A stretch of DNA of 37,677 bases from a virus, in IMG/VR virus record IMGVR_UViG_3300025767_000055, positions 1-37,677 of that record. The stretch is one strand, 5' to 3'. Of the stretch, positions 25,401-33,285 are shown in pieces. Each line of letters opens with the position of its first letter. The first letter of the stretch is position 1. Below the pieces are notes generated by a model. That model had not been told where the DNA came from, did no database searches, and saw nothing but the letters and a program-made list of their open reading frames with translations. The position numbers and the translations under genes are program-made.

Positions 25401-26691
25401 AAAGGCTTGTTACCGCTCCTGCTGATAGAGCTGTGTTGAATATGCGTACTTGGTCTATTGAGCCATTTAAATATCTTCCAGTAACTGAATAATACCCAAT
25501 ACTGTGTTGAGTGGGAGTAAAATTTGAAACCGCAAAACCAACAGAGCCATAATATTGCCCGTTTACATATAAATATGTATTAGTAGGATTTGTAACAACA
25601 CTCAACATATACCAAGTATTAATTGAAGGGGTAAATGGAGTTATAAAGGCACCTGTCCCTGTATATACATACAAAAGAAAACTATTATTAGTAGAAAAAT
25701 AAGTTAAACTTATTTGTTGAGAAGCATCATCAGCAAAATATATTTGACTTTCTCCAGAAGGCAAAGAGTTCATATTAACCCATAAATTAATACTTTTTAC
25801 ATTGCTAATAGAAGGCAAATTTATTCCATTATTTGTCCCGTTAAAACTTGCAGCCTGACCGAACACGCCAGTTGCATAAGATGGTGTCCCATACCAAGCA
25901 CCATCATAATCAAAGGTTACATTAGTAGCAGTACCGTTATAAGTTCCTCCTGTATCGTTTGCATTTGATTCTAGTTCGTATAAAGCAATACCGCTTCCAT
26001 CTGAAAAAATATCAGTAGTAGATTTTGTAGAACTTGCAGAAGTTTCTCCGTAAAGAGTTGTTACTTCTCCTTGGGATAATGCTTTGTTAAATACACGAAA
26101 TTGGTCTATTTTGCCGTTGAAACGAACCGAACCACCTGTATTTCTATAACCTAACGTTGGTTCTATACTACTCTCTAATAACGTTTTGGTTACAGTTCCT
26201 TGTGATGCACCATTTATAAATAATTCACTTAAACCATTGTTATATGTAACGACAATATTATACCAAGTATTTGTTGTAATTGTAGTTGTTGATACTAAAT
26301 AAGAATAACTTGTATTATAAATTGTCCAAACTATTTTACCTACTCCTTGACCATTTGAGTTTATACCTAAATCTACATTGTTTGAAGTATTAGAACAAAA
26401 TAAATATTGAACAGTACTTATGTCATTTGCATTAATCCACATAGAGATAGAAAAAGCTCCTGTAGCGTCAATTACATTAGTATTTAAAGAACTCGGTAAA
26501 TTAACACCACTACTACTCCCATTAAATACCCCACCATTATCTATATACCCTGTTCCAGGTATAGACGTAGTAGCATTATTTAACTGATATGTTGCAATAG
26601 ATTCTAATGGACTACCATCTAATATTTGAACTGTATCTGTTGTACAAGCTGCCCCCGCGTTATTTGATTTAATTAATCTATTTCCAAACAT
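22468..26691 (-). CDS. Tail protein with five LamG lectin-like domains
   Basis: This 1407-aa protein is a probable receptor-binding protein. LamG / concanavalin A-like domains lie at about 50-216, 240-432, 445-632, 765-925 and 1200-1407. Each ends with a variant of IDQVRIFNxALSxxxVxxLYxE, and each opens with a YxLxxxAxDxxGxYxG-type strand. Between them are two copies of a module I recall from marine phage tail proteins: about 640-755 (VGFQPDLVWVKNRD, QDYVAWNWKA) and about 960-1195 (NQTIGHGLGKTPDMIITKG, SIVTGFRPAFVMVKRKD). The N-terminus MFGNRLIKSN resembles that of the 266-aa adhesin (MFGQGLVFGG). LamG domains often bind glycans, which suits adsorption to a polysaccharide-coated cell. DNA repeats show recent duplication. 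Confidence 0.8.
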   Translation of the reverse strand: MFGNRLIKSNNAGAACTTDTVQILDGSPLESIATYQLNNATTSIPGTGYIDNGGVFNGSSSGVNLPSSLNTNVIDATGAFSISMWINANDISTVQYLFCSNTSNNVDLGINSNGQGVGKIVWTIYNTSYSYLVSTTTITTNTWYNIVVTYNNGLSELFINGASQGTVTKTLLESSIEPTLGYRNTGGSVRFNGKIDQFRVFNKALSQGEVTTLYGETSASSTKSTTDIFSDGSGIALYELESNANDTGGTYNGTATNVTFDYDGAWYGTPSYATGVFGQAASFNGTNNGINLPSISNVKSINLWVNMNSLPSGESQIYFADDASQQISLTYFSTNNSFLLYVYTGTGAFITPFTPSINTWYMLSVVTNPTNTYLYVNGQYYGSVGFAVSNFTPTQHSIGYYSVTGRYLNGSIDQVRIFNTALSAGAVTSLYNETVATASNSYINLPSCVAYYKMSDATDETGSYDGTPTNVNFNVAGKFGNAGEFNGSSSKILPSSSPIPSSGAFTVSAWVKTSISNHCFISFGDFWLKSEYLSGVFSLGDINTSFQGTTDISDGNWHHCVLTVDASNNIVLYVDGVSEDTGTATISRTNGGSFVIGVARNSNPVYYWNGSIDQVRIFNRAITSNEVETLYNEVECIPTIVPTDYFNPVIYTGDGTNGGNTKNITSVGFQPDLVWVKNRDVAVNHYLYDSVRGTGAAKALHSNTSNGEASASTYSINGGVSAFLSNGFTAYRGTDNTYQGTNMNGQDYVAWNWKAPLANLSTGFNGSSSYISSTQPLDLSTDNFTYSFWIYPTTNTGYGAPLSQYGGTTANRNFYSYRTGSTEKITFGLVSTGAGFNQLISTGTTPLNQWSHVALVRDSSTQKIYLNGQLSGTLSNTSTTSTSSEPFLIGDTNDTAPDEFFEGKLEQVRIFNTALSALKVSDLYAEPAASNNTLNYPAGAGCIAAYPLQTDAVDLSGNYNGASSNVTFGKPGYLTQNTEGTITSTVAANVDAGFSIVSYTGNGLSNQTIGHGLGKTPDMIITKGLANLSTYDNWDVWHKDLTLNYILALQSTSAEVFAGVDQRFVTSLNSDAVFGLGPDVYGPNSNGTTKIAYAFHSVDGYSKIGSYVGTGTAGNSIVTGFRPAFVMVKRKDSTGAWLILDNVRNTTNPRDKFLMADSNAIEGTADGIIFSSNGFTFTNVHYNNSGATFIFLAFAEEVFNPNGVTRNASDPFGDSSEVAFYKFEDDATDSTGSNDGTWSGTENYGTGYIDKAAVFNGVNQTYVKPPSGVDTILNTKNFGLSFWIKAPNANTDAAFSTETTNSTFQIHANWTIANRYALINGGGSNIDLGPIDSSWHHIVVTSDGSSSYKGYFDGVYKGAIPYRQTSNVGTFLGAHPAGGFNLLGEIDQVRIFNRALDSGEVTQLYNE
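24834..24867. repeat. 34-bp direct repeat, copy 1, in LamG gene
   Basis: These 34 bases are identical to 25434-25467, exactly 600 bp away. They encode the end signature of a LamG domain (NGSIDQVRIFN). More diverged forms occur near 22501, 23945 and 26085 at the ends of the other LamG domains. Confidence 0.9.
25434..25467. repeat. 34-bp direct repeat, copy 2, in LamG gene
   Basis: Identical to 24834-24867. The 600-bp interval equals one 200-residue LamG unit, which points to duplication or gene conversion of whole domains in frame. Confidence 0.9.
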
Positions 26692-26695
26692 ATTG

Positions 26696-27250
26696 TTAGA
26701 TTATAGGATCTGGTTGTGGGTTAAAATTAAATGTATATCTTAATACTTCTTCTACGGTAGCCAATGCAGCAACTTCTAATTCAAAAGAATCTGATTTAGT
26801 AATTACATCTGCTCTTTCAGTTTTAATAGAATCTGGTATTACTATAGCTCTTTCAGCTAGCCTTGTAACATACCAATCTGTAGGTTTTAATAATTCTCCT
26901 GCTTTAGTTTTAATTTGGGTTTTAATATCTGACTTTAGTTTGTCAATATCGTATACTGGAAGTGTTTCCCCTGTCGGTTCCATATCCTCTCCAATTACCT
27001 CATAAGTGGCATTAAAATCAATATCAATTACAGGATAAGTAAATACTTTTTTTTCGCTATCAAACTCAATAGAACCTAATTTTTGACTTATACTATCATA
27101 GCTTGGCTTAACAACATCATAAAAACCTTCGGCTTCTATAATATCTTTACTTGCCTTATCGAAAGCTGTATAATACTTTGTTGCACTTTTATAGGTTTTA
27201 GGTAATCTCCTCCAAGTACTAATACTCCCATTAAAATCTTTTGCTTTCAT
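26696..27250 (-). CDS. Tail fibre assembly-like chaperone
   Basis: This 184-aa protein has an N-terminal domain (MKAKDFNGSISTWRRLPKTY, VIDIDFNATYEVIGED) and a C-terminal part IKTQIKTKAGELLKPTDWYV, then TRLAERAIVIPDSIKTERAD. The (E/K)LLxxTDWYVxR...IPxxIxxxR pattern is shared with tail fibre assembly proteins and related chaperones that help fold or attach adhesins. It sits 4 bp before the LamG gene, the usual relation of such a chaperone to its fibre. It is likely needed for the LamG protein. The family match is by pattern only. Confidence 0.5.
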   Translation of the reverse strand: MKAKDFNGSISTWRRLPKTYKSATKYYTAFDKASKDIIEAEGFYDVVKPSYDSISQKLGSIEFDSEKKVFTYPVIDIDFNATYEVIGEDMEPTGETLPVYDIDKLKSDIKTQIKTKAGELLKPTDWYVTRLAERAIVIPDSIKTERADVITKSDSFELEVAALATVEEVLRYTFNFNPQPDPII

Positions 27251-27253
27251 ATT

Positions 27254-27601
27254 TTATATACTTTGTGATATTGATAAGAAAAATGTATTTGGTGCAATAC
27301 AAACAATTTGTATAAAGTTTGCAGCTCCTGCAGTGTTACTATATGTACCCGCTATTGTGGTTATAGTGTTAGTTGTTATATCAAATGTAAGAGATGAAGT
27401 ACCCCCGGAATCAGTAACAATTAAATCTTTAGTATCACCAATTTGCGCATTTGTAAAATTTATATCCACAGCAATACTAGATGTCATTGTAAACACCTGA
27501 GCAGCTGTGAAATCCATATCTACATCAGCAGCGGGAGTTAATGGAGTAGATGTTGTAAATTGATCACCTAATACACCGTATTTTATTTTAGTTAATGCCA
27601 T
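27254..27601 (-). CDS. MALT-type small fibre-region protein, paralogue B
   Basis: This 115-aa beta-rich protein starts MALTKIKYGVLGDQFTTSTP and ends FIQIVCIAPNTFFLSISQSI. The 128-aa product at 28781-29167 has the same plan, with start MALTQVTNELIADDSITHAK, an inner AAQVF / EAQVF-type segment and end FIQIMCVSPTEFWYSISQIA, so the two are paralogues. Similar proteins occur in fibre regions of many marine phages. It may be a small head of a fibre or a binding subunit. It has no signal peptide or catalytic motif. Confidence 0.6.
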   Translation of the reverse strand: MALTKIKYGVLGDQFTTSTPLTPAADVDMDFTAAQVFTMTSSIAVDINFTNAQIGDTKDLIVTDSGGTSSLTFDITTNTITTIAGTYSNTAGAANFIQIVCIAPNTFFLSISQSI

Positions 27602-27615
27602 GTTTTATTTATTAA

Positions 27616-27975
27616 TTATTTTGTTAAATCCCAAGAAATTGTTTCTTCATTCCATTGATAATCTTGTCCGTCTGTTGGATATGGTGTCGGTGGTTGCCAA
27701 TCAAAGTTTTCGTCTAATGCCCAAGAATTAAAAGGTTGTGGTGCAATAAAAACATCGTTTGCTTCGTCATAAGTGTAACCAATACCAGCGTATTGTTTTC
27801 TGAAATTATTGTTGTAAGAAGTTTGAACCCAAGTTGCACTTCCGAACAACCCATTTAAAAACACTTTTCCTTTGTCTTCTGATTCCGTCCCGTCAGATTT
27901 AAGAAGTACGTCATTGTTTATAACAAGTACTTGTGTAACAATATTATTTTCGTCAAGTTTTGCAAAATGTGCCAT
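27616..27975 (-). CDS. MAHF-type conserved marine phage protein
   Basis: This 119-aa protein reads MAHFAKLDENNIVTQVLVIN, then GSATWVQTSYNNNFRKQYAG and IGYTYDEANDVFIAPQPFNS followed by a tryptophan-rich acidic end (WALDENFDWQPPTPYP). I recall near-identical patterns in cyanophage and pelagiphage genomes close to tail fibre genes, so this family crosses very different hosts. It is a probable virion or fibre-associated protein. The role is unknown. It is followed by the MALT paralogue 14 bp downstream. Confidence 0.7.
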   Translation of the reverse strand: MAHFAKLDENNIVTQVLVINNDVLLKSDGTESEDKGKVFLNGLFGSATWVQTSYNNNFRKQYAGIGYTYDEANDVFIAPQPFNSWALDENFDWQPPTPYPTDGQDYQWNEETISWDLTK

Positions 27976-27978
27976 ATT

Positions 27979-28779
27979 TTATGTCGTATATGTTCCGCTT
28001 CCAGTAAATTTTAAAATCGTGTAATTGCTATCAGTTGTAACTATTGGATTTCCAGTTGTTATACCCGAATATCCAGCAGTCAGCATTCGTAAAATTACAA
28101 CTCCAGAGCCTCCTAAACCTCCAGAACTACCCCAGCCGCCGCCTCCGCCGCCGCCAGTGTTTGGCGTACCCGCCGCTCCTGCATTTTTACTTCCGTTACC
28201 ACCGCCGCCAAGACCACCAGTACCACCAGCGGTTTGACCACCGCCACCACCACCACCAGCGTAATAAGTGGCTACGCCAGTAATTGAAGATTGAATACCA
28301 TTTCCGCCATTTGCTCCATAATTAGAAGATGATTGATTGTTTCCTACTGCGCCAGCGCCTCCGCCGCCGCCGCCACCACCATTAAAAACAGTTCCTCCAT
28401 TATTTCCTTGCCCAGGCGTTCCGGTTCCGGCACTTCTTAATCCAGTATATCCTTTAGCACCTCCCCCACCAGAACCACCATTAACCGTAATGTTTGAATT
28501 ATAAAACGCACCAGCACCACCCCCTATTGAAGTGACAGTTGATATTCCAGTTATGCTGGTATTATAACCTGGCGATAAACTTCCTCCACCACCACCAACG
28601 GTTATAGTTAATGTATTATTTTGAGTAACACTTGAAAACGTAGATGCTAAATATCCTCCAGCACCACCACCCCCACCACCGGAAGCACCCCCACCAGCAA
28701 CTGATAAATATTCAATGTCATAAATTTCAAGTCTTGCTGCTCCAGCAATACCTCCAAAAACTAATCCTTGTCCAAACAT
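27979..28779 (-). CDS. Glycine-rich adhesin, long form
   Basis: This 266-aa protein starts MFGQGLVFGGIAGAARLEIY and then has poly-glycine tracts (ASGGGGGGAGGY, VFNGGGGGGGGAGAVG, AGGGGGGGQTAG, NTGGGGGGGWG) spaced by variable Asn/Ser/Thr loops, followed by GSGVVILRML and a C-terminal beta end ILKFTGSGTYTT. The layout matches glycine-rich tail adhesins such as T-even gp38, where polyglycine-II strands form a sandwich and the loops bind receptors. The MFG start resembles that of the LamG protein, which may mark a shared attachment point. The proline-rich frames on the other strand are mirror effects of glycine codons. Confidence 0.72.
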   Translation of the reverse strand: MFGQGLVFGGIAGAARLEIYDIEYLSVAGGGASGGGGGGAGGYLASTFSSVTQNNTLTITVGGGGGSLSPGYNTSITGISTVTSIGGGAGAFYNSNITVNGGSGGGGAKGYTGLRSAGTGTPGQGNNGGTVFNGGGGGGGGAGAVGNNQSSSNYGANGGNGIQSSITGVATYYAGGGGGGGQTAGGTGGLGGGGNGSKNAGAAGTPNTGGGGGGGWGSSGGLGGSGVVILRMLTAGYSGITTGNPIVTTDSNYTILKFTGSGTYTT

Positions 28780-28780
28780 A

Positions 28781-29167
28781 TTAAACTGCTATTTGTGATA
28801 TTGAATACCAAAATTCAGTTGGGCTAACGCACATTATTTGTATAAAATTTTTTAATGCAGCAGTATCATCGTATTCCCCAGCAATTAAATTAAATGTACC
28901 AGCAACACCACCTACTGTATAAGATATGGTATTAGTAGCTCCAGCGCCTGTTATTACAATTACTTTAGAAATACCTACAACAGGATTTGTTATATTTAAT
29001 GTTGTATTCTGATCTGGTGTTAATGAAAATACTTGAGCCTCATTAAAATTAACATCAATTGCAGCAGCCGCCGTTAAAGAATGTGAGGATGTAAATTCTG
29101 AGCCAACCTTAGCATGTGTTATAGAATCATCCGCTATTAATTCATTTGTTACTTGTGTTAATGCCAT
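28781..29167 (-). CDS. MALT-type small fibre-region protein, paralogue A
   Basis: This 128-aa beta-rich protein shares its plan with the 115-aa product at 27254-27601. It has a MALTQVTNELIADDSITHAK start, a middle IDVNFNEAQVFSLTPDQNTT and an end FIQIMCVSPTEFWYSISQIA. The ELIADDSI(T)HAKVGSEF stretch resembles the short shaft-type repeats of tail fibres. It lies 1 bp before the glycine-rich adhesin gene and 2 bp after the fibre assembly-like gene. It is possibly a fibre tip accessory protein. Confidence 0.6.
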   Translation of the reverse strand: MALTQVTNELIADDSITHAKVGSEFTSSHSLTAAAAIDVNFNEAQVFSLTPDQNTTLNITNPVVGISKVIVITGAGATNTISYTVGGVAGTFNLIAGEYDDTAALKNFIQIMCVSPTEFWYSISQIAV

Positions 29168-29169
29168 AA

Positions 29170-29514
29170 TTAAGGTTTTACAGGTTTAGTATCTGGAAAC
29201 GCATCTGTTGATGGCCAGTCTCTTAATTCTTGTCTATATACTAGTATTGTATCACGATTAGGATAATCTGGTGTTTGTGCTACATTATCTGTAGAACTAA
29301 GTTCATAATCTCTCCAAGCTTTTGCTTCAGCTTCTATTTCTTCTTGGCTTTTTACAGGTGCAGCAAAATTTGTTCCGTCATATGACCAACCTATTGCACA
29401 TTCAATAGATGTAACGTCAACCGTTGTGTCAGCTAGTGTGTCTCCAAATTCTGTTGTTGCTATAATTATATTATCTACAACACCGTTTTTTATTATTGCT
29501 ATTTTATTTTCCAT
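29170..29514 (-). CDS. Tail fibre assembly-like protein
   Basis: This 114-aa protein begins MENKIAIIKNGVVDNIIIAT, a beta start common in fibre-region proteins. Its C-terminal half is EEIEAEAKAWRDYELSSTDN, then DTILVYRQELRDWPSTDAFP. The RxxEL-xxTD...VYRQELRDWP-x-x-x-x-FP arrangement is typical of the tail fibre assembly / gp38-like chaperone C-terminus (normally RxYRQALRDIP). It follows the shorter glycine-rich adhesin by 9 bp and is a likely dedicated chaperone for it. Confidence 0.6.
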   Translation of the reverse strand: MENKIAIIKNGVVDNIIIATTEFGDTLADTTVDVTSIECAIGWSYDGTNFAAPVKSQEEIEAEAKAWRDYELSSTDNVAQTPDYPNRDTILVYRQELRDWPSTDAFPDTKPVKP

Positions 29515-29523
29515 AATTATATT

Positions 29524-30120
29524 CTATTCAAACCAAGTTACTCTTACAAAACCAGAACCTCCAGTGCTATTGTTGCCACCTGCGCTTCCGGAATTGTTTT
29601 TTCCCCGCCCCATTCCAGGCGTACTGTTAGTACCACCTCCAACTCCATAACCTAAAATACCAGACCCAGCTCCGCCAGCACCAACAGAGCTTCCCTGCGT
29701 CCCTCCAAAACCAGCTGTTAGTATATCGTATGGTTTTGAGGTGTTACTAGAGGTACCTCCAGGTCCTCCTAGCGCGACTATGTCAATTCCACCCGCTGAA
29801 CTTGCTGCAAAAGTAGTGTTACCTCCACCATTACTCGTACTACCACCGTTTCCGATAGTTACAATTACAGCGTTTGTATTTGTTAAAGTAACATATTGCA
29901 TTAACACCTCTCCTCCAACTCCACCAGAGGAGTTGCCAGTAGTGTTAGAGCCTCCACCTCCTCCTCCAACTATAAACAATCCTATTCTACCACCAGCATC
30001 TATTAACGCTTGACTTGGGGTAAATGTACCTGAGGTTATAAACTCTTGATATTTTGGTATTCCACCACCGCCGCCACCACCGCCACCTGGCGCGGGAAAA
30101 AAATCTGAAAAATTACTCAT
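29524..30120 (-). CDS. Glycine-rich adhesin, short form
   Basis: This 198-aa protein starts MSNFSDFFPAPGGGGGGGGG, then YQEFITSGTFTPSQALIDAG, a beta strand RIGLFIVGGGGGG, and further glycine tracts (SSVGAGGAGSGILGYGVGGG) ending GGSGFVRVTWFE. It resembles the glycine-rich adhesin fold of T-even gp38 and related tail tips. The GTFTPS and (V/I)GGGGGGS patterns are often seen in fibre tips. It lies between the 1040-aa fibre and the assembly-like gene. It is distinct in sequence from the 266-aa adhesin apart from glycine content. Confidence 0.7.
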   Translation of the reverse strand: MSNFSDFFPAPGGGGGGGGGIPKYQEFITSGTFTPSQALIDAGGRIGLFIVGGGGGGSNTTGNSSGGVGGEVLMQYVTLTNTNAVIVTIGNGGSTSNGGGNTTFAASSAGGIDIVALGGPGGTSSNTSKPYDILTAGFGGTQGSSVGAGGAGSGILGYGVGGGTNSTPGMGRGKNNSGSAGGNNSTGGSGFVRVTWFE

Positions 30121-30142
30121 AATTTATTTTTATTAATTTATT

Positions 30143-33100
30143 TTATTGTGGGCCTATAATAACCCAACCATTTGTTGCATCCGTATATACTAATTCAAAA
30201 CTTGCTACTGCATTATCTAATGTTAAATCTGCAGCCGTAGCCATAATATTATTACCATTTCTTGCAACGATACATGTAGCAACACCAGACAAGTTACTTA
30301 TTTTAATTGAATCGCCTGCAGCGGGTGATCCAGGTAATGTTAATGTTAAATCAGCTTTTAATACATATAAAGTATTTTTAGATGCATTTATTGATGTAGA
30401 TATTACACTTGTATTATAATTTGTAGGCGGTGTATTTACTAAAGAGGCTGAAGATATAATAACAACTTCAATTGTATCTCCAGTAACAGGTGCTTCTGTA
30501 AATGTTAATGTTGTTCCTGAAACTGCATAAGTAGATTTTTCTTGATACACACCACTTACATAAACACTAGTAAAATCCTCGTTTGGTGGAGCTGTACTTA
30601 AAGTGTAAGTTAAAGAGCCTGTGCTTACAAAGTCGTCAGTAGTTAATGTATTTGCTCCTGGTAATAAATTAGAAACAATAATAGACATTACCTCTATTGA
30701 TACATTTAAAGGTGGAGCAGCTACAAAATCTAAACTAGTACCTGTTACACTATATGTTTCTTTTTCTTGATAAATACCATTAATATATACATCTGTAAAT
30801 AAGTTAGATGCTGGCGCATTTGTTAATATAAACTGTTTCTGGGATCCTGTACCTATAAAATCATCTTTAACAATAGTACCACCACCAGATCCTGAAGCTT
30901 CAATAGTTACAATATTACTACCACCACTATCAGTTAAAGTAATCCCAGGCCCACCGCTTAATCTTACTGTATCTACTGTACCTACTGAACTAGTTAAATT
31001 TAAACCTACAACATTACCAACTTGTTGAGCGCTAGAAAAACCGTATAGTGTACCTCCAGGAATTGATGCCCAACTATTATCTCCTCTTAAAAATGTTGTT
31101 GAATCTGGTGTTCCTGTTGCAGAAAGTGAAGCGGTAAGAATTGGTTGAGTTGCCGTACCTGAATCTACTAAATTAACATAAGTGCTATTAGCAGTTGTTA
31201 AATCAGTAACACCACCTGGCGACCCATCAGCAGCAGCAGTAATTCTACCTTGCTGGTCAACTGTTATATTAGCGTTTGTATATGCACCTGGGGTTACAGC
31301 AGTGTCAGCTAAATCAATAGTTCCAGTTGTAGTTATAGTACCACCGTCTAATCCTGTGCCGGCAGTTATACTAGTAACAGCAGTTGTTAAATAAGTATTA
31401 GAATCAACGCTGCCATCCGCTTTTAAAAACTGCGTAGCAGTACCGCCCGATTTTATAATAGACGAAGCAGTTAAACTACCTGAAATGTCTGCGCTACCAG
31501 TAACCTCTAAAGCATCGCCTGAGCCGCTTGTTTTATTAATAACCAAGCCACTACCATTTCCCCCTTTGTTTATTACAACAGCATCACCTGATCCAGATGA
31601 ATGATTAACTGTTAAATCCCCAGAAGTTAATGTTCTAGTACCAAGGTCTACATTTTGTGTTGCTCCTGTATATGGAACATAACCTTGATCTACTATTTCT
31701 ACAAATCCATTTGATACAGTAAAATCGTCAGAATTAAATCCAGCCAAACCTCTAACAGCGGTAACACTTGTGCCTGCCGTGGCTAAATCAACATTACTTT
31801 GAACTGTTGTCCAATCAGTTAAAGCTCCCGTACCAGCAGCTAAATCTGTTTCGGCAATAAGTACATCACCAACTCTGACCGTTTCACCATAAAACGTTCC
31901 GTCCACTGTAACCGTATATGTCCAACCCTTAGTAACAGCTATCTGAGTGCCTCTGCTATCAAGAACTGGTGTATTTGTGGAAGCATCGTAAGCTCCTTGA
32001 TATATTAATCCTCCAACAACAGCATTGTCTACATATGTTTTTACAGCTAATTGAGAAGGTACTACTGTATCTGATGACACACCGCCACCTAAAGCAACAT
32101 CTTCTGATACAAACTGTATGTTTGCTGTAGATGTTTCAGTGTAAGGTATTAATCCTGGAGCATTAACCGTAACGTCACCTAATCCAGTTATAGGATCTAA
32201 TGTTATATTATTTCCAGCTATAAGAGATGTAACACCTCCTTGCGAAGTAGAATTTATTGTTACAATGCCCGTTCCACCAATAGGTGATATTGATATATCA
32301 TTACCAGCTACTATTTGAGTAACACCTGAATTAGAGGATATATTAAAAGTTGGGTATGTACCTGTAACAGTTGTATCACCACTTCCAGTTAAAACAACAG
32401 TTTGATCTGGTGCTGTATTTGTGATTGTAGAATTACCAGTTGCGTTATTTATAGATATGCCAGTACCGGCTATATTAGATAATACACCAGTATTGTTTAT
32501 AATAGGATTATCAGGATCAGTATTATCTACTGAAATACCTGTACCAGAATTAACAGAAGTAACTGTACCTCCGCCTGCTGGTGTAGCCCAAACATTATCT
32601 CCTCTTAAAAAGTTTAAATTTGTAGGTGTACCAGTTGCGGATAAATCCGCAGTTACCGTTACTGCCCCATTAGCAGCGGTATTAGGTGTAAGATTTATAT
32701 ATGTACCATCTGTTGTATTTATGGTAGTTACAGGTGTAAACCATTGATTGTCGCCTCTTAAATAATTACTATTACCTGGCGTACCTGTTGCGGACAATGC
32801 TGCTGTTAAGGTAACATCTCCCGTAGCAGAACTTAAACTTAAATCAATATATGTGGTATCAGTAACAAGCATGCCGGTAACCCCACTGTTTGTTATGGTT
32901 ACATTACCCGTTGATCCACTTAAAGAGATACCCGCGCCCTCAATGTTTGATAGCACACCTGTATTTGTTATTGTTATTGTATTGCCGGCATCTAAAACAG
33001 ACATTCCCGCACCACTATTAAAATTAACAGTACCCGCTATAAATCCAGTATTATCTGTTAATACTATAGATGAGTTAGCACCTAAAGCTTTACTAGTTAA

Positions 33101-33265
33101 AGTGTAACTATTTCCAGTAATAGAAGCGGCTAAATCACTAACTTTAAAAGATCTCGTTGGGTTACCTCTTACTGGGCTAGGATCATTAGGGTCATATGTA
33201 ACAGTACCTATAATAAGATCCGAATCTTTTGGTATTGCTTGAGGATAACTATATATTATTGCCAT
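30143..33265 (-). CDS. Tail fibre with repeated shaft modules
   Basis: This 1040-aa fibre starts MAIIYSYPQAIPKDSDLIIG, an anchor shared with the next gene upstream. The shaft has ISINNATGNSTITNT-type repeats and three LSATGTPxxxxFLRGDNxWATP modules (about 157-178, 208-229 and a further copy near 725). A middle part holds YIDLSLSSATGDVTLTA units. Near the C-terminus two copies of VYI(N/S)GVYQEK(E/S)TY(S/A)V(S/T)GT occur. The last 70 residues read NTLYVLKADLTLTLPGSPAA and end GWVIIGPQ. Such proteins are trimeric, receptor-directed fibres attached to the tail through the N-terminus. It ends 22 bp before the glycine-rich adhesin. Confidence 0.75.
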   Translation of the reverse strand: MAIIYSYPQAIPKDSDLIIGTVTYDPNDPSPVRGNPTRSFKVSDLAASITGNSYTLTSKALGANSSIVLTDNTGFIAGTVNFNSGAGMSVLDAGNTITITNTGVLSNIEGAGISLSGSTGNVTITNSGVTGMLVTDTTYIDLSLSSATGDVTLTAALSATGTPGNSNYLRGDNQWFTPVTTINTTDGTYINLTPNTAANGAVTVTADLSATGTPTNLNFLRGDNVWATPAGGGTVTSVNSGTGISVDNTDPDNPIINNTGVLSNIAGTGISINNATGNSTITNTAPDQTVVLTGSGDTTVTGTYPTFNISSNSGVTQIVAGNDISISPIGGTGIVTINSTSQGGVTSLIAGNNITLDPITGLGDVTVNAPGLIPYTETSTANIQFVSEDVALGGGVSSDTVVPSQLAVKTYVDNAVVGGLIYQGAYDASTNTPVLDSRGTQIAVTKGWTYTVTVDGTFYGETVRVGDVLIAETDLAAGTGALTDWTTVQSNVDLATAGTSVTAVRGLAGFNSDDFTVSNGFVEIVDQGYVPYTGATQNVDLGTRTLTSGDLTVNHSSGSGDAVVINKGGNGSGLVINKTSGSGDALEVTGSADISGSLTASSIIKSGGTATQFLKADGSVDSNTYLTTAVTSITAGTGLDGGTITTTGTIDLADTAVTPGAYTNANITVDQQGRITAAADGSPGGVTDLTTANSTYVNLVDSGTATQPILTASLSATGTPDSTTFLRGDNSWASIPGGTLYGFSSAQQVGNVVGLNLTSSVGTVDTVRLSGGPGITLTDSGGSNIVTIEASGSGGGTIVKDDFIGTGSQKQFILTNAPASNLFTDVYINGIYQEKETYSVTGTSLDFVAAPPLNVSIEVMSIIVSNLLPGANTLTTDDFVSTGSLTYTLSTAPPNEDFTSVYVSGVYQEKSTYAVSGTTLTFTEAPVTGDTIEVVIISSASLVNTPPTNYNTSVISTSINASKNTLYVLKADLTLTLPGSPAAGDSIKISNLSGVATCIVARNGNNIMATAADLTLDNAVASFELVYTDATNGWVIIGPQ

Positions 33266-33285
33266 TGTTCGTTTTTATTTTTTAA

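Noticed and set aside
24834-25467. CRISPR-like or transposon repeat
   Set aside because: The repeats are in frame and code for a LamG domain signature; there are no spacers or terminal inverted repeats.
28025-28283. Proline- and histidine-rich frames on the plus strand
   Set aside because: Direct mirror of the glycine codons in the 266-aa adhesin.
29741-30013. Proline-rich frame on the plus strand
   Set aside because: Mirror of the short glycine-rich adhesin.
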